From: Thuidium tamariscinum
Taxonomy: Eukaryota > Streptophyta > Bryopsida > Hypnales > Thuidiaceae
Assembly (NCBI GenBank): GCA_947034885.2
Contig: OX344749.2
Coordinates: 15,949,501-16,013,500, forward strand
DNA: 64,000 nucleotides
Direction of reading: 5' to 3'
This document shows, piece after piece, positions 11,741 through 24,700 of this stretch. The notes beneath the pieces were generated by a model. It searched no databases. It saw only the letters and a program-made list of their open reading frames with translations, and was not told where the DNA came from. A program made the translations under genes and the position numbers. The number at the start of each line of letters is the position of its first letter. Position 1 is the first letter of the stretch.

Positions 11741-13985
11741 GTGCCTCTTTTTTATTGAATACTAAAAAAGTAGATGTCAAATCATGTAGTACCTTCAATG
11801 AGTGTACTACGTATTGAATGTTATAATATGAATGTTTTATATTCAAATTGAAATTTTCAATATCCTATTGTCTAATTACTAAGAACTAGTAGACTGTATT
11901 TGCAATCCAAAATCATATATACAAATTCAACCATCTTCCCATGCCCAATTGCCCATTGCAATGTTTTTTGAATTCATTGAATCATATTGTAGGTTCAAGA
12001 AGATAATGAAAGATTCATTTATATTCTTTTTGCACTTAAGAAAATAATGGTCATAGTTTAAGTAATTAGTAATAGTGTATTAATATGATTGAAAATTATA
12101 TACAACTTGAGTTCTATTTTTTTTCTCTCAAATTCATTTGCCTACTTTTGAAAGTTTAACTTGTTCAAGTGTGTTGGATTCTTTTAAAGAAAAACTCATA
12201 ATTGTGATCTTATTCCTTATAGTTTCAGGATTGAGTCATGCCTAAAGACTAGGTAGTAATTGTCTTTACTTGAATGTAAAAAAGTTACATAGAAATTATT
12301 TACTTTTATCGTCATAGCAAGGTAAGTAAGGTATTTAGAAATGAATGGGACCCTCATCTTCATTCTTGTTGTTTTAAAAATAATCCAATTATGAAACAAA
12401 AAAGTATTAGAGGCAACTATTTCTTATATGAAACATGCATAGGAGTTTCGATTATTTTTTTGTAGCCCATTTGCATTTTCTTTTCTTTTGTTAGAGTGAG
12501 TTTCATTTTTTTTAAATTTATGATAACTTCACCTAAATCCTAGGTATATTAGATGATAAACGAATCGAAGGATTAAATAATGGTACTAATTTTTTATATG
12601 TAAGAGCATACATTCCTATTCCATAATGTATATATAACCATATTGCTTTTTTTTGGAGAACTTGATTAAATGGATAGGATATTCTAGAAAGTAATCACTA
12701 GGGTTTGGTCTTCATTTTAATTGTATATTGTAAAAAGATTAAATCCAATAAAGAACCAACTTGTAGAAATTATGTATGTATTGAATATTTCATGACAATT
12801 CTGTGTTACATTGTTCTAATCAAATAATTTGAATTTGAATTTAATTTTGCTTTAAAATTTAGGATGTTTAGGGAAATTGAATGAGCCTTAGTAGCTCAAA
12901 GTTTAGGAGGCCTATAATTTGAATTTCCTATGCATTTGAATTCCATTGAACATTAGCAATTCTATAACTACTTTACACATATTAATCATACTAATCGAAG
13001 CACTTGAATAACCAAGTGTCACTAATGAAAAAGCACTTCTAGTTGCATTTCACTTGTTTATGAATAATTTTCAAGGGGCATGATGAACAAATTATAATTT
13101 CTTTGTGCTTCTTGTAGGAGTTAAACAAATACTTTTAAAACGTACGTTTTTTCCCCCTATGCTTTCACATTGATTAAAATGTCTTTTACTGGATTTTTGG
13201 TAATAAAATACAATATCCCTTTTTTGGGGGATGATATAAATGTAGGCGTAGAAGAAAATAATGAGCGCTACAATTTCTCTTCATTTGGGTGCATATCCTT
13301 TTTAAACAAAGGTCTAAAAATGTTGAATTGAGAACTTTAAAATTCGAAGACAAAATTATATTTGAAACAACGTCTACATTCTATGCATTAAAAGTTTTTA
13401 CCTTGTGAAATTCTATGCCTTAAAAGTGAGTAGTTGTAGATCTTGCAATTGCAAGAGAGTCTAGTAATTATGTACAAACTAAAAATTTCAAGAATTTTAA
13501 CCCTAAAAAATAAACCCTTGAATCTTGAACCCTAAAGCTTAGACCCAAAAAACCTTGATTCGGAAATCATAAATTTTAAATCCTTAATCCAATAGTTTAA
13601 TAAGAAGAGGAGTCATATTTCCCCTAATCATTTGCCATTACCACGCAAAAACTATAGTACTTACTCCAAGGCAGAAGGCTTCGAAATATCCTCTTCAAGT
13701 CACAAAGAATATGGAGGCTCAAAATGTTTTTAGAAGATTTATTCCGAAACTTAAAGTACTGTCTATTTTAAAATCTGCGATCGTGGACTTTTTCTTGAAT
13801 TGAGTGGGAAGGTAAGATACAGTAGAAAGAATAACTGTGCTTTATTCCAATCATAGTATGGAACATGAAATGAAATTCTTGAGAGAATTTTATGCCATAA
13901 TGACAACGGAGAAAAACAAAAGCATGTCAGAAAGGAGGGAATAAAGTGAAGATTAAAATCTGGATACAGAATTTATAGGAGTGAT
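11741..13985. other. AT-rich spacer, no gene seen
   Basis: AT-rich non-coding DNA. A few degenerate AACCCTAAA words occur near 13500-13550. No coding frame or RNA gene is supportable. Confidence 0.6.
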
Positions 13986-14986
13986 ACTCAAGTTGAGGTC
14001 AACGAAGATGCTCCTCCATACCGTCATATGATGGCCAAAAAAAGAGTGGAATTTTGCCCTTGGCTACGTGCGAAAAACTGGATGTGTGCCCTCGTCTTTA
14101 CAATAGAATGTTGTTTTAGAAGTACAGTACTTGTTGAAAAATATACTGTAACTTTGAGATACTATCAATATTTTTTTTGGGACACAAACGAAACGGATTA
14201 CTATTACTGATTTTTTTTTCAAAACACAAGAAAAGAAATACCTTTACTGCATGGAAAGAAATAATACTATTACTGTTTGAGTGTAGCCATAAAGTGTCTC
14301 ACAATTTTAGAAACGGGCCGGAATCATTGAATGCTACTATGCCGCGTCTGCTCTTTTTCCAATAACAGGAAAAGGAAGTGAGCAGATTCCGATGAGTGAC
14401 TAGGAAATTGCAGCGGCTACTTCCTAATTCAAACGTCTCCATTGTAGTTGCCGCCTTCGTGCCTCCCGCCAAGAAATCGTCGTCATTCGACCTGCGTTCC
14501 AACGCCTTCCGGAGGGTGAGCTTACTCTCATTCTTGGTGACACATTCGTGAGTGCTTCTGCTGCTCTTTCGTTTGCACGCTGCGTGTTCTCCGATTGATA
14601 GGTGTTTTGTGCATTTTGAAGGTTCTTTGTAGTACGTCGTAGAGTACCGCGGTCTCGAAGGTCGTGGCGGAAAGCTTCGGTGACTTGGGTATGGCATACA
14701 CAGTTTTTGTAGACTCTGCAGGGGATTCTGTGTAGTTCATTCCTATCATCTTTGTTGTCGAATATTGGAGTCGCACAGCAATCCTCGACGACAAATGCAT
14801 TTGCTTTTTGATCGTTTGTTCTTGCTTTCCACACTCCAGTGCTGGATGTTGCGATTCATCGTTGTGTGTTTTGATTGTGCTATCGACAGTGGCTCCAACA
14901 GTGGGAGGGCTCCTATTTTCATGCCGTAAAACCCGGGCAGTAGAAGTATTATATTACAGAACAGGACTTCCGTGAAATCCGGAGCA
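13986..14986 (+). promoter_or_regulatory. Possible 5' region of the DUF7869-like gene
   Basis: From about 14380 the base composition rises in GC relative to the AT-rich spacer and no repeat is visible. It lies directly upstream of the first 21-bp palindrome at 14987. Short open frames on the minus strand here (14299-14834) overlap one another in different frames and show no domain, so I read the block as untranslated or promoter DNA of the rightward gene. No clear TATA box can be assigned. Confidence 0.25.
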
Positions 14987-15593
14987 ATTTAGCTCGACTC
15001 GACCTGAATATAATGAAATATTTTGTCCTGGTTTATATCAGAGGGATCCATTTAGCTCGAGTCGACCTAAATGAGCCTTTATTCTTAATTTATTTATATC
15101 GATTACATTTTAGGTCGACTCGAGCTAAACTGAGCACATTCCCAACTCAATAACATGTCTTAATTATATGATTACGAATCTAATGATATTCAGATGTGAG
15201 TATAGATGAATGTCGAAGAAGGAAGGCTGAACAGTTTAGGTCAAATCGACCTAAATCCTATATCTATCTGCACTGTTAAATTGTACTCAAGAATTACATG
15301 AAAAAATGTACCTTCAACATGAATTAATTTCATTTCATTTTATGAATCAATGAGGTCAGCTGTAATGTTTTAATGACACTGATAAGTTATTCCAATTTCA
15401 TTATTTAGGTCGACTCGACCTAAATTGAGGCCTATATTTATCTTACATATTAGCTCAAAAATACCTTCGTCATTCTCGGGGGCACGGTGGTATGTACTTA
15501 AACTGATTTAAATTAAATCAATAGCAACTCCATAGAATAATTGGACTAATCTCGAAGTATGGTAATGTTGATTTAGGTCGGGTCGACCTAAAT
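14987..15593. repeat. Six 21-bp palindromes upstream of the DUF7869-like CDS
   Basis: Copies lie at 14987-15009, 15051-15072, 15109-15129, 15235-15255, 15403-15425 and 15571-15593. Most have 8-11 bp arms of TTTAGGTCGA/TCGACCTAAA around a 1-3 nt centre; individual arms carry GCTCGA variants. They sit between the GC-richer block and the splice acceptor at about 15667, so they probably lie in a 5' intron or promoter. The same family occurs at 1.3-3.4 kb and 18.9-19.0 kb. Confidence 0.9.
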
Positions 15594-15636
15594 GGGTATT
15601 CGGAGATGACTTCCTCTGTGTTCTGTATTCATTTCA

Positions 15637-18514
15637 ATGATAACTAATTTGTTTGTCTTATGTCCAGATTCAACTACCATGTCTTCTTCACTCATTCAAG
15701 GAGGTTCTATGGACTCGTCAGACGATGAATTTCAGGTTCTTGAGGGAATGAATATCGGCATTCCTGAGTGCGAAGGGCTGCCGCGCCGACTTTGGAATAC
15801 AATGTGTGTTACGCTATACAACATTCAGGGAACGCTCGTTGGGGAGGGAACTTGTCATAGCATATCCTCAGACCTGGTCTTGGGGGCAAATGGCCCTCTC
15901 GGGGACACCCATGTTGCAATTCACATCTCGAAGACCCACTCTCTTGAGGACATCCCACAGGAGCGGGTCTATTCATTGATGGCTTGGCCCATTGATTACG
16001 TCCACTGTCGAGGTGCTAGTCTTCGCGACCACGAAGCCCGGGATAATTTCAATCGACTCCAAGCGAGTATTTTAAACCCACCATCATTGACTTCTGCTCG
16101 ACCATACACGAGTGTTGTTCGAAATCCACCACGCGAAGTTGGGTTGAGAGCAAAAGAACTTCTGGCGCAAGAATCTATCAACTCCGTCTCCAGCAAAATT
16201 TGTTGTGCCAAGAATTGCATTCAGCCATTCCCGAGAGAGAAGATACGAGCATTTCGAGAACGCATGTACCAACGCTCGACGTTCAAGTTTAGGGCCCATA
16301 TGAAGACAGAAGTTCACAGGTCCGTTCACCGTGACTCAAGTGGGAGGAAAATGGTTGTCGTGGAGGGGATCAGTGTGTGCATGCGGGCGTGGATGCTCAT
16401 TTCTGGAGTCCCGGAGGCTACATTCTACCGCTACCAAAGATATGCAAACAACAATCGAGAAGCAAGGGACCATGGCAACTTCGGTTTGCTGAAGCCAAGG
16501 CAACACACTGAACAGGCAGCTGCTACGTTGAAGTGCATCCTCGAGAAGGAGGCAGACCACATGCCACATAAAACACGGAGTACGGTCTGGAGAGAAGGTG
16601 GTCTCTATGATTTTGCCATCTACCTTTCAATGGAAGGGTCAGATGAAATCAATCAATGAAACAAACGCTGCTTTAGGCTTAAGAGAGATCTCGATCTCTA
16701 ATTTGAGCAAAATAAGGTCGAAGAAGTTCTCCGAATTTGAAGTAAAAAAACCGGGGGACAATTTTGCTCGGTGTGCCACATGTGATCAGTTGCAGGAATT
16801 GAGGAAGAGCGCCTTGGCTGGATCTCTCAGTGCATTGAAGTGGTCACGAAGGTTGGACAAACATCTCGCTATCGCTCGTGCTCATAGAGAGTACTACTAC
16901 GCCAATCGGTACCGCTCATTCAATTCTCCACATGAATGCCTCACGATCATGCACGACAAGATGGATCATGCCAAGACGGCTTGCCCGGTTTTCTCACACA
17001 AGAGCAAGGACACCGATGGCTTAGTGAAGTTGCCAATTTCTGTCACGGGCATGATTGCCCACGGTCATGGTGATGTTCGATATGCCCATTATGGCTTAGA
17101 TATCTTCCCCCATGATTCGAATTACACTATTGGTTCCATGGTGCGGTTGTTACGAGACTTAGAGGAACCACCAAAGTCTTCTTCAAGAATTATGTTTGTG
17201 GGGTCAGGGTCCACCAACTTATTTCAAAAGGTTCTCAAGGGTGCAGAAATGTGCGAGGCAGCACTACCGCCACCACCGCAAACCTTTGTTTTCGGAACAC
17301 CATTGCCTCCGATTCTTAATGTGCAGATGGACAATGCCACCGGTGACAACAAGAATCGATATGTTTTTTGTTTCTGGTCTCTTTTGGTGGCCAACAAGAT
17401 TTTTCGAGAGGTTTATGTAAACTTCATGATAGTTGGCCACACGCACGATGACATCGATGCGTTGTTTGGGAGATGGAGTATGCTATTGAAGAAGGAGAAC
17501 TTTCCAACAGTTCCAGCACTCATGAAGTCGTTCATGGACGTGGAATCCATTCCAACTATTCCCCACCTCATTGAGGAGGTGCCAGACTTCAAGGGATTTA
17601 TAGCAGGTTCATTTGTTGATGGTAATGAGATGCTTGTTGGACATACAAAGCCACAACAAGTGAAATTCTACTTGGATTCGAATGGAGTTCCAGTCATGAA
17701 GTACAAATTGCTTTGTACTGATCTTGAATGGTTAGGGGAGGATGGTAGAGGTATCAAGTTGTGGAAGGAAGATTCTGAGGGGCGTAGTTTGTGGCCTCGT
17801 GGAGTGCCATTGCCAGTTCACCCCAAACCAATGAGGGGGGTGGAGGACATTGAAAAAGGCATTGGAGGCTTTGTGAAGTATTGGGAGAACTTGTGTAATG
17901 CAGATGTCACAGGAGAGTGTCGAAGGCGCTATGAGCATGTGGTACACTACTGGCGTGATGTGAAGAATGCTCTGCAAGAGCCACTACTTCCATCCACGGT
18001 TTTGAAGGACGGTTTCTGGCCAAGTACTAGAGTTGAAGCCATTGAAGCCGATCAACTAGGAGAAGATGGTGATGAACTTGAGGAGTTTGGAGAGGACGAT
18101 GCTTATGTCGGGCCTTTGCGTGGTCGTCCACAACCATCTTTTAGGGTTGGTCGTGATCTCTTTGAAGGTTATTTTGTAGCAGTTCGTCCTGCAGATGGTG
18201 ATACACGACCAGTTTGGATTGCAAGGGCATTGTCTAATCCGGATTGCAATCCGGAGCATCCAAATTGTGTATTGATCCAGTACTTTCGTCCGACATCAAG
18301 AAGCCAGGATGTGCGAGACTACTATACTGGTTGGGATAGTGCAAGAGGCCTGCGGTGGAAGGTGGATATAAATGATCCTCCAATTTGGGAGCATACTAAT
18401 GCTTTGATGACAGCATGGAAGTCTCAAATCAAGAAAGATACTCGGCAGTGCTTGTTGAAGATTCCGGCTAATCAAATCGAAGTCATAAATCGGAGCCTTG
18501 AAATGTTCACTTGA
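15637..18514 (+). CDS. DUF7869-like putative transposase, single +1 frameshift
   Basis: The likely start is the ATG at 15679, after a splice acceptor (..TATGTCCAG). The product is about 945 aa if the two frames are joined. The N-terminal half has a helix-turn-helix-like stretch (ISVCMRAWMLISGVPEATFY). The second half has KPGDNFARCATCDQLQELRK (zinc-ribbon-like start), then QMDNATGDNKNRYVF and VGHTHDDIDALFGRW. I recognise these last two as the signature of DUF7869 proteins, which probably carry an RNase-H-like transposase core (family knowledge plus inference). A C-terminal segment, FEGYFVAVRPADGD..VLIQYFRP, resembles a small beta-barrel chromatin reader. Frame 1 stops at 16659 while frame 2 is open before it; one extra T in the TTTT run at 16611-16614 would explain the shift, so it is either a mutation or an assembly error. 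The gene ends in TGA. Confidence 0.75.
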
Positions 18515-18891
18515 GGTGTTATAGTTCTGAAGATCTACTTCTTATGTTAGTGTTGAAGTTGCATCATATACGTTGTCAAATGTTATTATTTCAGCAGTTG
18601 GTTTGGATTGGATTTGGTGTTGATTTGTTGTTGCTGTTAATTGTCTTACGTTGCGTATTGGTTTATATAAAACCATTGCCTAAGGTGTGAAATTGTTTGC
18701 TTTGATTTCTCTAATTACTTTTAATAAAAAAAAACTTTTGTAGCGAATGCAATCTTTATTGCAAGTTCTATTTGACTTCTAGGTACTTTGAACGTGTTCT
18801 TGCATTCCATGTATGAGTGTTTGGTGGAGAGGTTGTTTTTGAATACATCCATGAATTAATGCATTCATTGGTTTATTTAGTGAAGATGTAC
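18515..18891. other. 3' flank of the DUF7869-like gene
   Basis: T-rich, AT-rich DNA downstream of the stop codon, including AATAAAA at about 18722, a possible polyadenylation signal. No other feature is seen. Confidence 0.4.
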
Positions 18892-19038
18892 AATTCAGGT
18901 TGAGTCGACCTAAATTATAACCTCTATGCACTTGTTTCTTAGAGGTGGAATCAAGTTAGGTTGATTCGACCTAAACAACAAAGAATTAGTTGGTCTTCTT
19001 GTGGAAGAGGATGCGATTTAGGTTGACTCGACCTAAAT
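18892..19038. repeat. Three 21-bp palindromes downstream of the DUF7869-like gene
   Basis: Copies lie at 18892-18916, about 18955-18975 and 19016-19038. The left arms read AGGTTGA instead of AGGTCGA, consistent with C-to-T change of the CpG in the GTCGAC core. They mirror the upstream cluster and suggest subterminal arrays at the end of an element. No terminal inverted repeat could be fixed. Confidence 0.88.
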
Positions 19039-20339
19039 GGCTATTTCAATGCTTGTTTATGTTTCATGGAGCGGCCATTGTTTTGTTCACGGTAATTGAT
19101 AAATGGAAGTTAGTTCTTAGAATAGAGTTATTTTTTTCTTTTGAGTACATTTCGCTACAAATGGATTGTGTTTGTTCATCTCTGCAATTTAGATTCAACC
19201 GCCCTGAATGTTTCAGTATTTCATTAATGAAATGAAGATTTACAACCTCTACTGCATAACTTACAATGTGCTCGTTTTACACTTTGGAGGGCTTCATATT
19301 TAATCAAGAGATTTTAGTTTGGCTGTATCTATTTTTAGAAATTTTACATTCTAATTTCAAAACGATAATGACGATTCTACTACATTCACAGTTTAAAAAA
19401 TTTAGGTTTGTATTAGTGTTTATATAAGTACTTCTTCAAAAAAATGACTGAATTGTAAGAACTACTAAATTCGATTATATCAAAAATATTGTATTTTAAA
19501 TAGATTGAATTCTAGCAAAGCAGTTCTAATGGAAATTTTAGTACTAAGGAAGACCAACATGGTATAGAATCTTTGTTAAATGATGTTTTAGTGAAAACAA
19601 CCCTACTCTCAAATTGATTTTGTTGTAATTGGCTTTGACAAATAATTATAATAGTTTTAGGTATTCTACAATTCTATAGACGCTCTGAATTTCATTAATA
19701 TCAAGTTTGGATCTTGGATAAGTATTTTTTTATGGGCATATCCTTTTCTAATATTGATTTGATGTTTTTGAATGTTTGAGATAATTATTTTATTAATTTT
19801 CAAATAATTGTGATAGATGTTTTCTATGCTATTAACATAGGTCTTAGAGTGTGGTTTTTGAATTACAAAAAAAAAACTATTTTCACTCTATATAATAATG
19901 AAATTTCTACTTTCTATTTGTAAAACGTTTGAAGCCTTGTTTTATAAAGTGTAACTGTCAATTGTAATTTGCAGAAGTCAATTGTCATGTCTGCATACAT
20001 TCACTTAGGATATTAAAATTTACAAAAATTTGTGTTTGAGTTCTAAATACAACCTTACTCTAGCTCAGTATCAGGATAGCGCCTACGGCTTAATTAGATG
20101 GAGGTCAACAGGATTCGAACCCGGACCTCCAATCACACAACAATCAGTCTCTTGCATCGCTTCCCGCAATATACCCTAACTAAATAGGGTGACTACCAAA
20201 AGAAAAGATTCAAATATTAATAGCTAAAGTGCAGCATTCACTAGGTACCAGTTTGTATGAAATATTGTACCTTTGAATAGAAACACAAAATTAAGATTGG
20301 AGATGTTGTGTTTCCACGACTTTAAACTATCATTTTAAT
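19039..20339. other. AT-rich spacer with a tRNA-like fragment
   Basis: AT-rich non-coding DNA. The only structured piece is the tRNA-like segment at about 20060-20175. Confidence 0.5.
20060..20175 (-). repeat. tRNA-derived (SINE-like) fragment
   Basis: On the minus strand GGTTCGAATCC (about 20110-20120) is a canonical RNA polymerase III B box, framed by GGAGGT/ACCTCC arms as in a T stem. On the plus strand TAGCTCAGTATCAGGATAGC (about 20060) resembles an A box. The two are not arranged as one intact tRNA, so this is a degenerate tRNA-related repeat and not a functional tRNA gene. Confidence 0.35.
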
Positions 20340-20637
20340 GGAAATTATAATTTCTAACTAATGAAATGAGATCCATTCGAACTAAATTTGATAAAACTTC
20401 AGATGATTCTTTGGCCCTGCTAATAGATAATATTATTTTGGGAGGTCCTTGATCTACCAAATTAATGAATATGATGTTTATTGTGGCCTGACAATGGAAC
20501 CACCACCACTCCTCGTTCGAGAAATACCACTCCTCCTGCACCCGCTTGGCCTAGGGACAAGCTTTGGCTTTGCTGAAACCATGGGGCAGAGCGGATATTG
20601 CTGGAAGATAGCGCTCGCATTGCGTCATGCCACCAAT
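20340..20637 (-). pseudogene. 3' part of the gene split by the CACTA insertion
   Basis: Reading the minus strand leftwards from the CACTA border, the frame of the interrupted gene at 36502-37045 continues without a stop for roughly 60 codons. A coding-like stretch in the next frame (EEWYFSNEEWWWFHCQA, about 20485-20535) suggests an additional small frameshift. I do not recognise the family. The piece was contiguous with 36502-37045 before insertion; the AAT at 20635-20637 is one copy of the target duplication. The 3' limit is uncertain. Confidence 0.5.
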
Positions 20638-20670
20638 CACTACAAAAAAGGGGGGTATAAATGACTGTAG
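20638..20670 (+). repeat. CACTA left terminal inverted repeat
   Basis: CACTACAAAAAA, a G6 run, then TATAAATGACTG. It pairs with the right end; only the middle spacer (GGGGGG versus TTACATG) differs. Confidence 0.95.
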
Positions 20671-21758
20671 AGGGGTGACTTCAGAATGACTAAATGTCCG
20701 GTTTGACTAAACCGTGACTGTGACCTCTATAATTGCACCAGCACTATGGAATTTACAAAGTCCCAGTCATTCTTGAGTCATCTCTGCAACTTGTGGATGA
20801 AGAAACCTCGGATGGAGTTTTCAGTTGACGTTACTCTGTTCTAACAGTCGTTCAGAGGGGCGCAAGTACAGGGGCAGATCCTACGTGGAGGATTTAGTCA
20901 TTCTTCAGTCATTGTGACCGATTAATTATAACTAGGAGGTACTGGATAATGACTGAGGAATGACTGTACGTTAGAAATGGTGAATGGGGAAGATTTTGCG
21001 GGAAGCTAACGGGCAGGGCAGCACGTTGAGGTGTGAAGGCAATCATTTTCATGCTACTCATATATGACTCTAGGGATTGGTATGACGTCATATACGCTAA
21101 TATGAGTACCACTCATTTGGAACTTGTATATTTAGATAAGGGTTCAGCGATTTAGGCTGCACTCCCTCATTACTCACACAGTGCTCATCGGCTGTTGCAT
21201 TGTGAAATTCATTGCATAATCTTACGTAAAAAGGTTATGATTTTTCACCATTCTTGGTCCACTACCACAACTAGGAAATAATCGTACATAACAGTAGCAC
21301 ACACGCGGATTTAGAGTCTGCCGTCACTTTTTTGCTACTACAATGTCTTCTGCTTGAGGATACAATTTTTTGGAGAAGACTGCATACACTTTCCAGTGTA
21401 TTCATGTCACGTCTTCCAGAGGTGGCCCACATTTGCAGACTGCGACTACATTGTGACTACAGTTCCATTGAACAATGACTCCAAGGCCCGAGTTGGGACT
21501 CTTTAATGACTGGATTTTAACTAAACAATGACTTATATCGACTGTGATACGACTTTGTGACGACTACACTTGCACTAAACATTCACTGAAATAATCTGGT
21601 GCTCTAATGCAGGTTCATTGCTAGGCCCGATCATTAAGATTTCATAGAATCTTTTCCGTAGACAAAATGAAGTTACTAGGAAAGTATCACGTGACTGCAA
21701 TTTCAATCGGAGGCAGAATACACTACCCCGAAATGTTCAGAAATTGCAAAACTGCATG
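20660..21758. repeat. CACTA left subterminal region with TGACT/AGTCA motifs
   Basis: Many copies of AATGACTG, AGTCATT and GACTTNNNAAGTC-type words occur in both orientations, e.g. around 20660-20720, 20775, 20900-20960 and 21470-21600. In En/Spm such subterminal motifs bind TnpA. No gene is seen between the end and the transposase stop. Confidence 0.75.
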
Positions 21759-24700
21759 TCAGTAGCCTTCTTGAGCCAATAAGTTGTCTACCTCAGACAA
21801 GTCTATAGCTCCTACTAGATTTGCCATTGTTGGAGGATTTGGCACCCTCTGCGGAGCTCTTAGTCCTGCAGTCTCTACTGTAGTACTAATGAATGCATCT
21901 GCCGTCTCTGCAACTTGCCGTTTAGCTCGAGCTTCTTTGTGTAACACGACTTTCCAACCAGGTCTACCTGTGACATCTGAAAAGAACACTTGTGTGGCCT
22001 GGCTTGGAAAAATGAATGGCTCAGCCATGCGAGGCAGTTTGTGCCGGAAGTTTACCACAAGGAATCCCGACTCGTCTCTAGTATACGTTGCATTACCTCG
22101 ATTATCTTGGGTTTTAACCCACTCGCATCGCAGTAGAATGATCGGTGTAGTGAGTGCACCATAGTCCAATTGTAGTATGTCCTTCAAGACACCTACATAG
22201 TTCACATTTGAATCCTCAGCTACTCCTGCTGGCTCCCGAAAAACTGAAGCCACACCACTGTTGTAGGTGACCAAGTGCAAAGTACTATCATCTTCTACTC
22301 GGAAGTGGTTACCAAAAGCAATCATGCGTGCAAAGCGAGAGGCTCTTTGACTAGGTTTCTTGCTTAATAGAAACCTGTCCATGTTCTCCGGGTTACCCAA
22401 ATCTGACTCTGAATCTTGCACGGTCCTCTGAATCCAATCTGCCAATGCGGGAGTATTAGGATTTAATTCCGATTCTGTCGTCCACTCCCTGCAAGTGCAA
22501 CACAATAATGAGAAACATGCGGCAGTATTGATGCACACCATTTTTACATGCAGTCATGTTCAGGCTATCTAAGATATTTCCGAACGGTGACCGCAGGACT
22601 GCAACTCGCGCGTTACTTCTCCTAGTCACGGTAAAGTCATTTTGTAGTCTCTGTTTATTAATAGAACTTTAAAATGACTTAATTGTATCTTGTACACTAC
22701 TAGAAAGACGTCTGGGAGCAAGTGATCCTTGAAAACATGGGCGTCCTCAGTGCTGGTATATTTTGTACTATCCTATCCATAGATGGGTCGAGAAAGAACT
22801 TACGCAACAAGGTCTTGCATAGCAGATGTATTCGAGAGCACATATTGGTGTGCTAAGTCTCTGAATTTTGGACTCATTGCATACGGCCTTCCGAAGCCTT
22901 GCAAAACATCCTCAGCATCCCCGTACTCTTCATCTTCATCCCACACACGTCTTTCTGTGGCTTCAAATCTGTGTATGTACTCTGTAATAAATCCAATACA
23001 CTCATCCTTCAAATAGCCCTCTGCCATACAAGCCTCTGGTCGTGCCATGTTGCGGACATGACCCTTCAATACCTTCATATAGCGCTCCACTGGATACATC
23101 CACCTAGCGCTAACCGGTCCACACAAATCAAGCTCCTTTGCAAGATGGTAGGGAAGATGAGTCATAATATCAAAAAAAGATGGTGGAAATTCAATCTCTA
23201 GCAATGCCATACTTTCAGCAACATCTGCTTCAAGTGAGGCAAAGTCTGCGGGATTGTACACCTTGGTGCACAAGCGGCGAAAGACCTTGCACATTCTCAT
23301 GATAGCTATGCGTGGACCGGGTTGCATCAGCCCACGGAGAGCTAGTGGCATCACTTGTTGCATTAGCACATGATAATCATGGGACTTCAAGCCTCCAAAG
23401 TTCTTCTTCCGGATGCACTTGCCAAGATCAGATGAATATCCACTGGGGGTTTTTAATGACTCGATGCACTTGGCAAATATCTCAAACTCGTCATCCGCCA
23501 GCACATACGATGCATGAGGCTTGACCATCTTCCCTACTCTGCGTGGATGCGGGGTCAGCCACAAATGCGGCCTCACATTCCGTCGCTGCAAATCTCTTCT
23601 GACTTTCACAGTGTCCTTCTTCCCTGTTATGGTCTTCATAAAGTTCTTGGCTAGGTTTAGTTCACAGTGCATCAGGTCCAGTGTGTAGAGAATAAGGAGG
23701 AGCTGATGGTACAGACATGTAGAGTGAGTATATCATACAGTAAAAGAAGTCATACAGTAGTCACTAGGATGTCATAGTTTATGACTTCAAAATAACGGAT
23801 ACTACATTATGACTTCAAGGACACTGTCCGCTGGCTCCAAAGTCACCTTACAGTCATGTCAAAGTCATTTTTTATAACTATGATAGAGAACAGTCACACT
23901 CACCTTCCAATATGGCAAGCGAAATAGAATGCTCAGACGCTTTAGGCCGTATATTTTGGAAGGGTCCCCTACAGCTCCATCTCTATGACCAACTGCCTTC
24001 CATGCCTGGCACTCTAGAGCGTGCCGTATTTGGTCCTCCACCGTTACTGAACGTGGTTTTGGGCGATTTTCAATTTGACCGTCGAAGTGGTCCTTCATCT
24101 CTTCTGACCTGTAGGGATGATCTTCAGGGAGCCAACGTCGAGTCCCACCGTAAGTTTGCTTACCCAACTCCGTAGAATGCTCAGCATCTAAGTCCTCACC
24201 ACACCATGGACATGTCGCGTACCCTTGATGGGAGAAACCTCCTACAGTACCATAACCGGGAAAGTCGTGGATAGTCCACAACAACATGGCCCTCAATTGG
24301 AAAGCCTTGGAGCCTACATCTTTGGATACATCATACGCTGGAACACCATCCCATAACTCCAACAACTCCTCCACAAGTGGCTCCAAGTACACGTCAAATA
24401 CATCCGATGTCACAGATTCTCTGCTTGGAATCAAGAGAGCCAACATGATGAAAAACTTCTTTGTGCTCAACCATGGCGGTAAGTTGTAATTCAACAATAC
24501 TACCGGCCACGTCGACCATGAGGTTCGGTTTTGCTTGTAAGGATTCACTCCATCTGCGGCAAGGGCAAAATGGACATTGCGGGCATCTCCCGCAAAAGAA
24601 GGATCCACGTTCTCCTCAAAATGGTGCCATGCTTTGGAGTCGCATGGATGGCGGACTAGTCCATCCCCACCCTCACGGTCGCTCCGGTTCTGTGAATGCC

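Noticed and set aside
14299..14834. Three overlapping minus-strand frames
   Set aside because: Mutually overlapping in different registers with no domain; the GC-richer composition alone explains them.
1334..19038. CRISPR-like array from the repeated palindromes
   Set aside because: Spacing is irregular, repeats are dispersed and imperfect, and the genome is eukaryotic.
20060..20175. Functional tRNA gene
   Set aside because: A-box-like and B-box-like parts are on opposite strands and no complete cloverleaf can be drawn.
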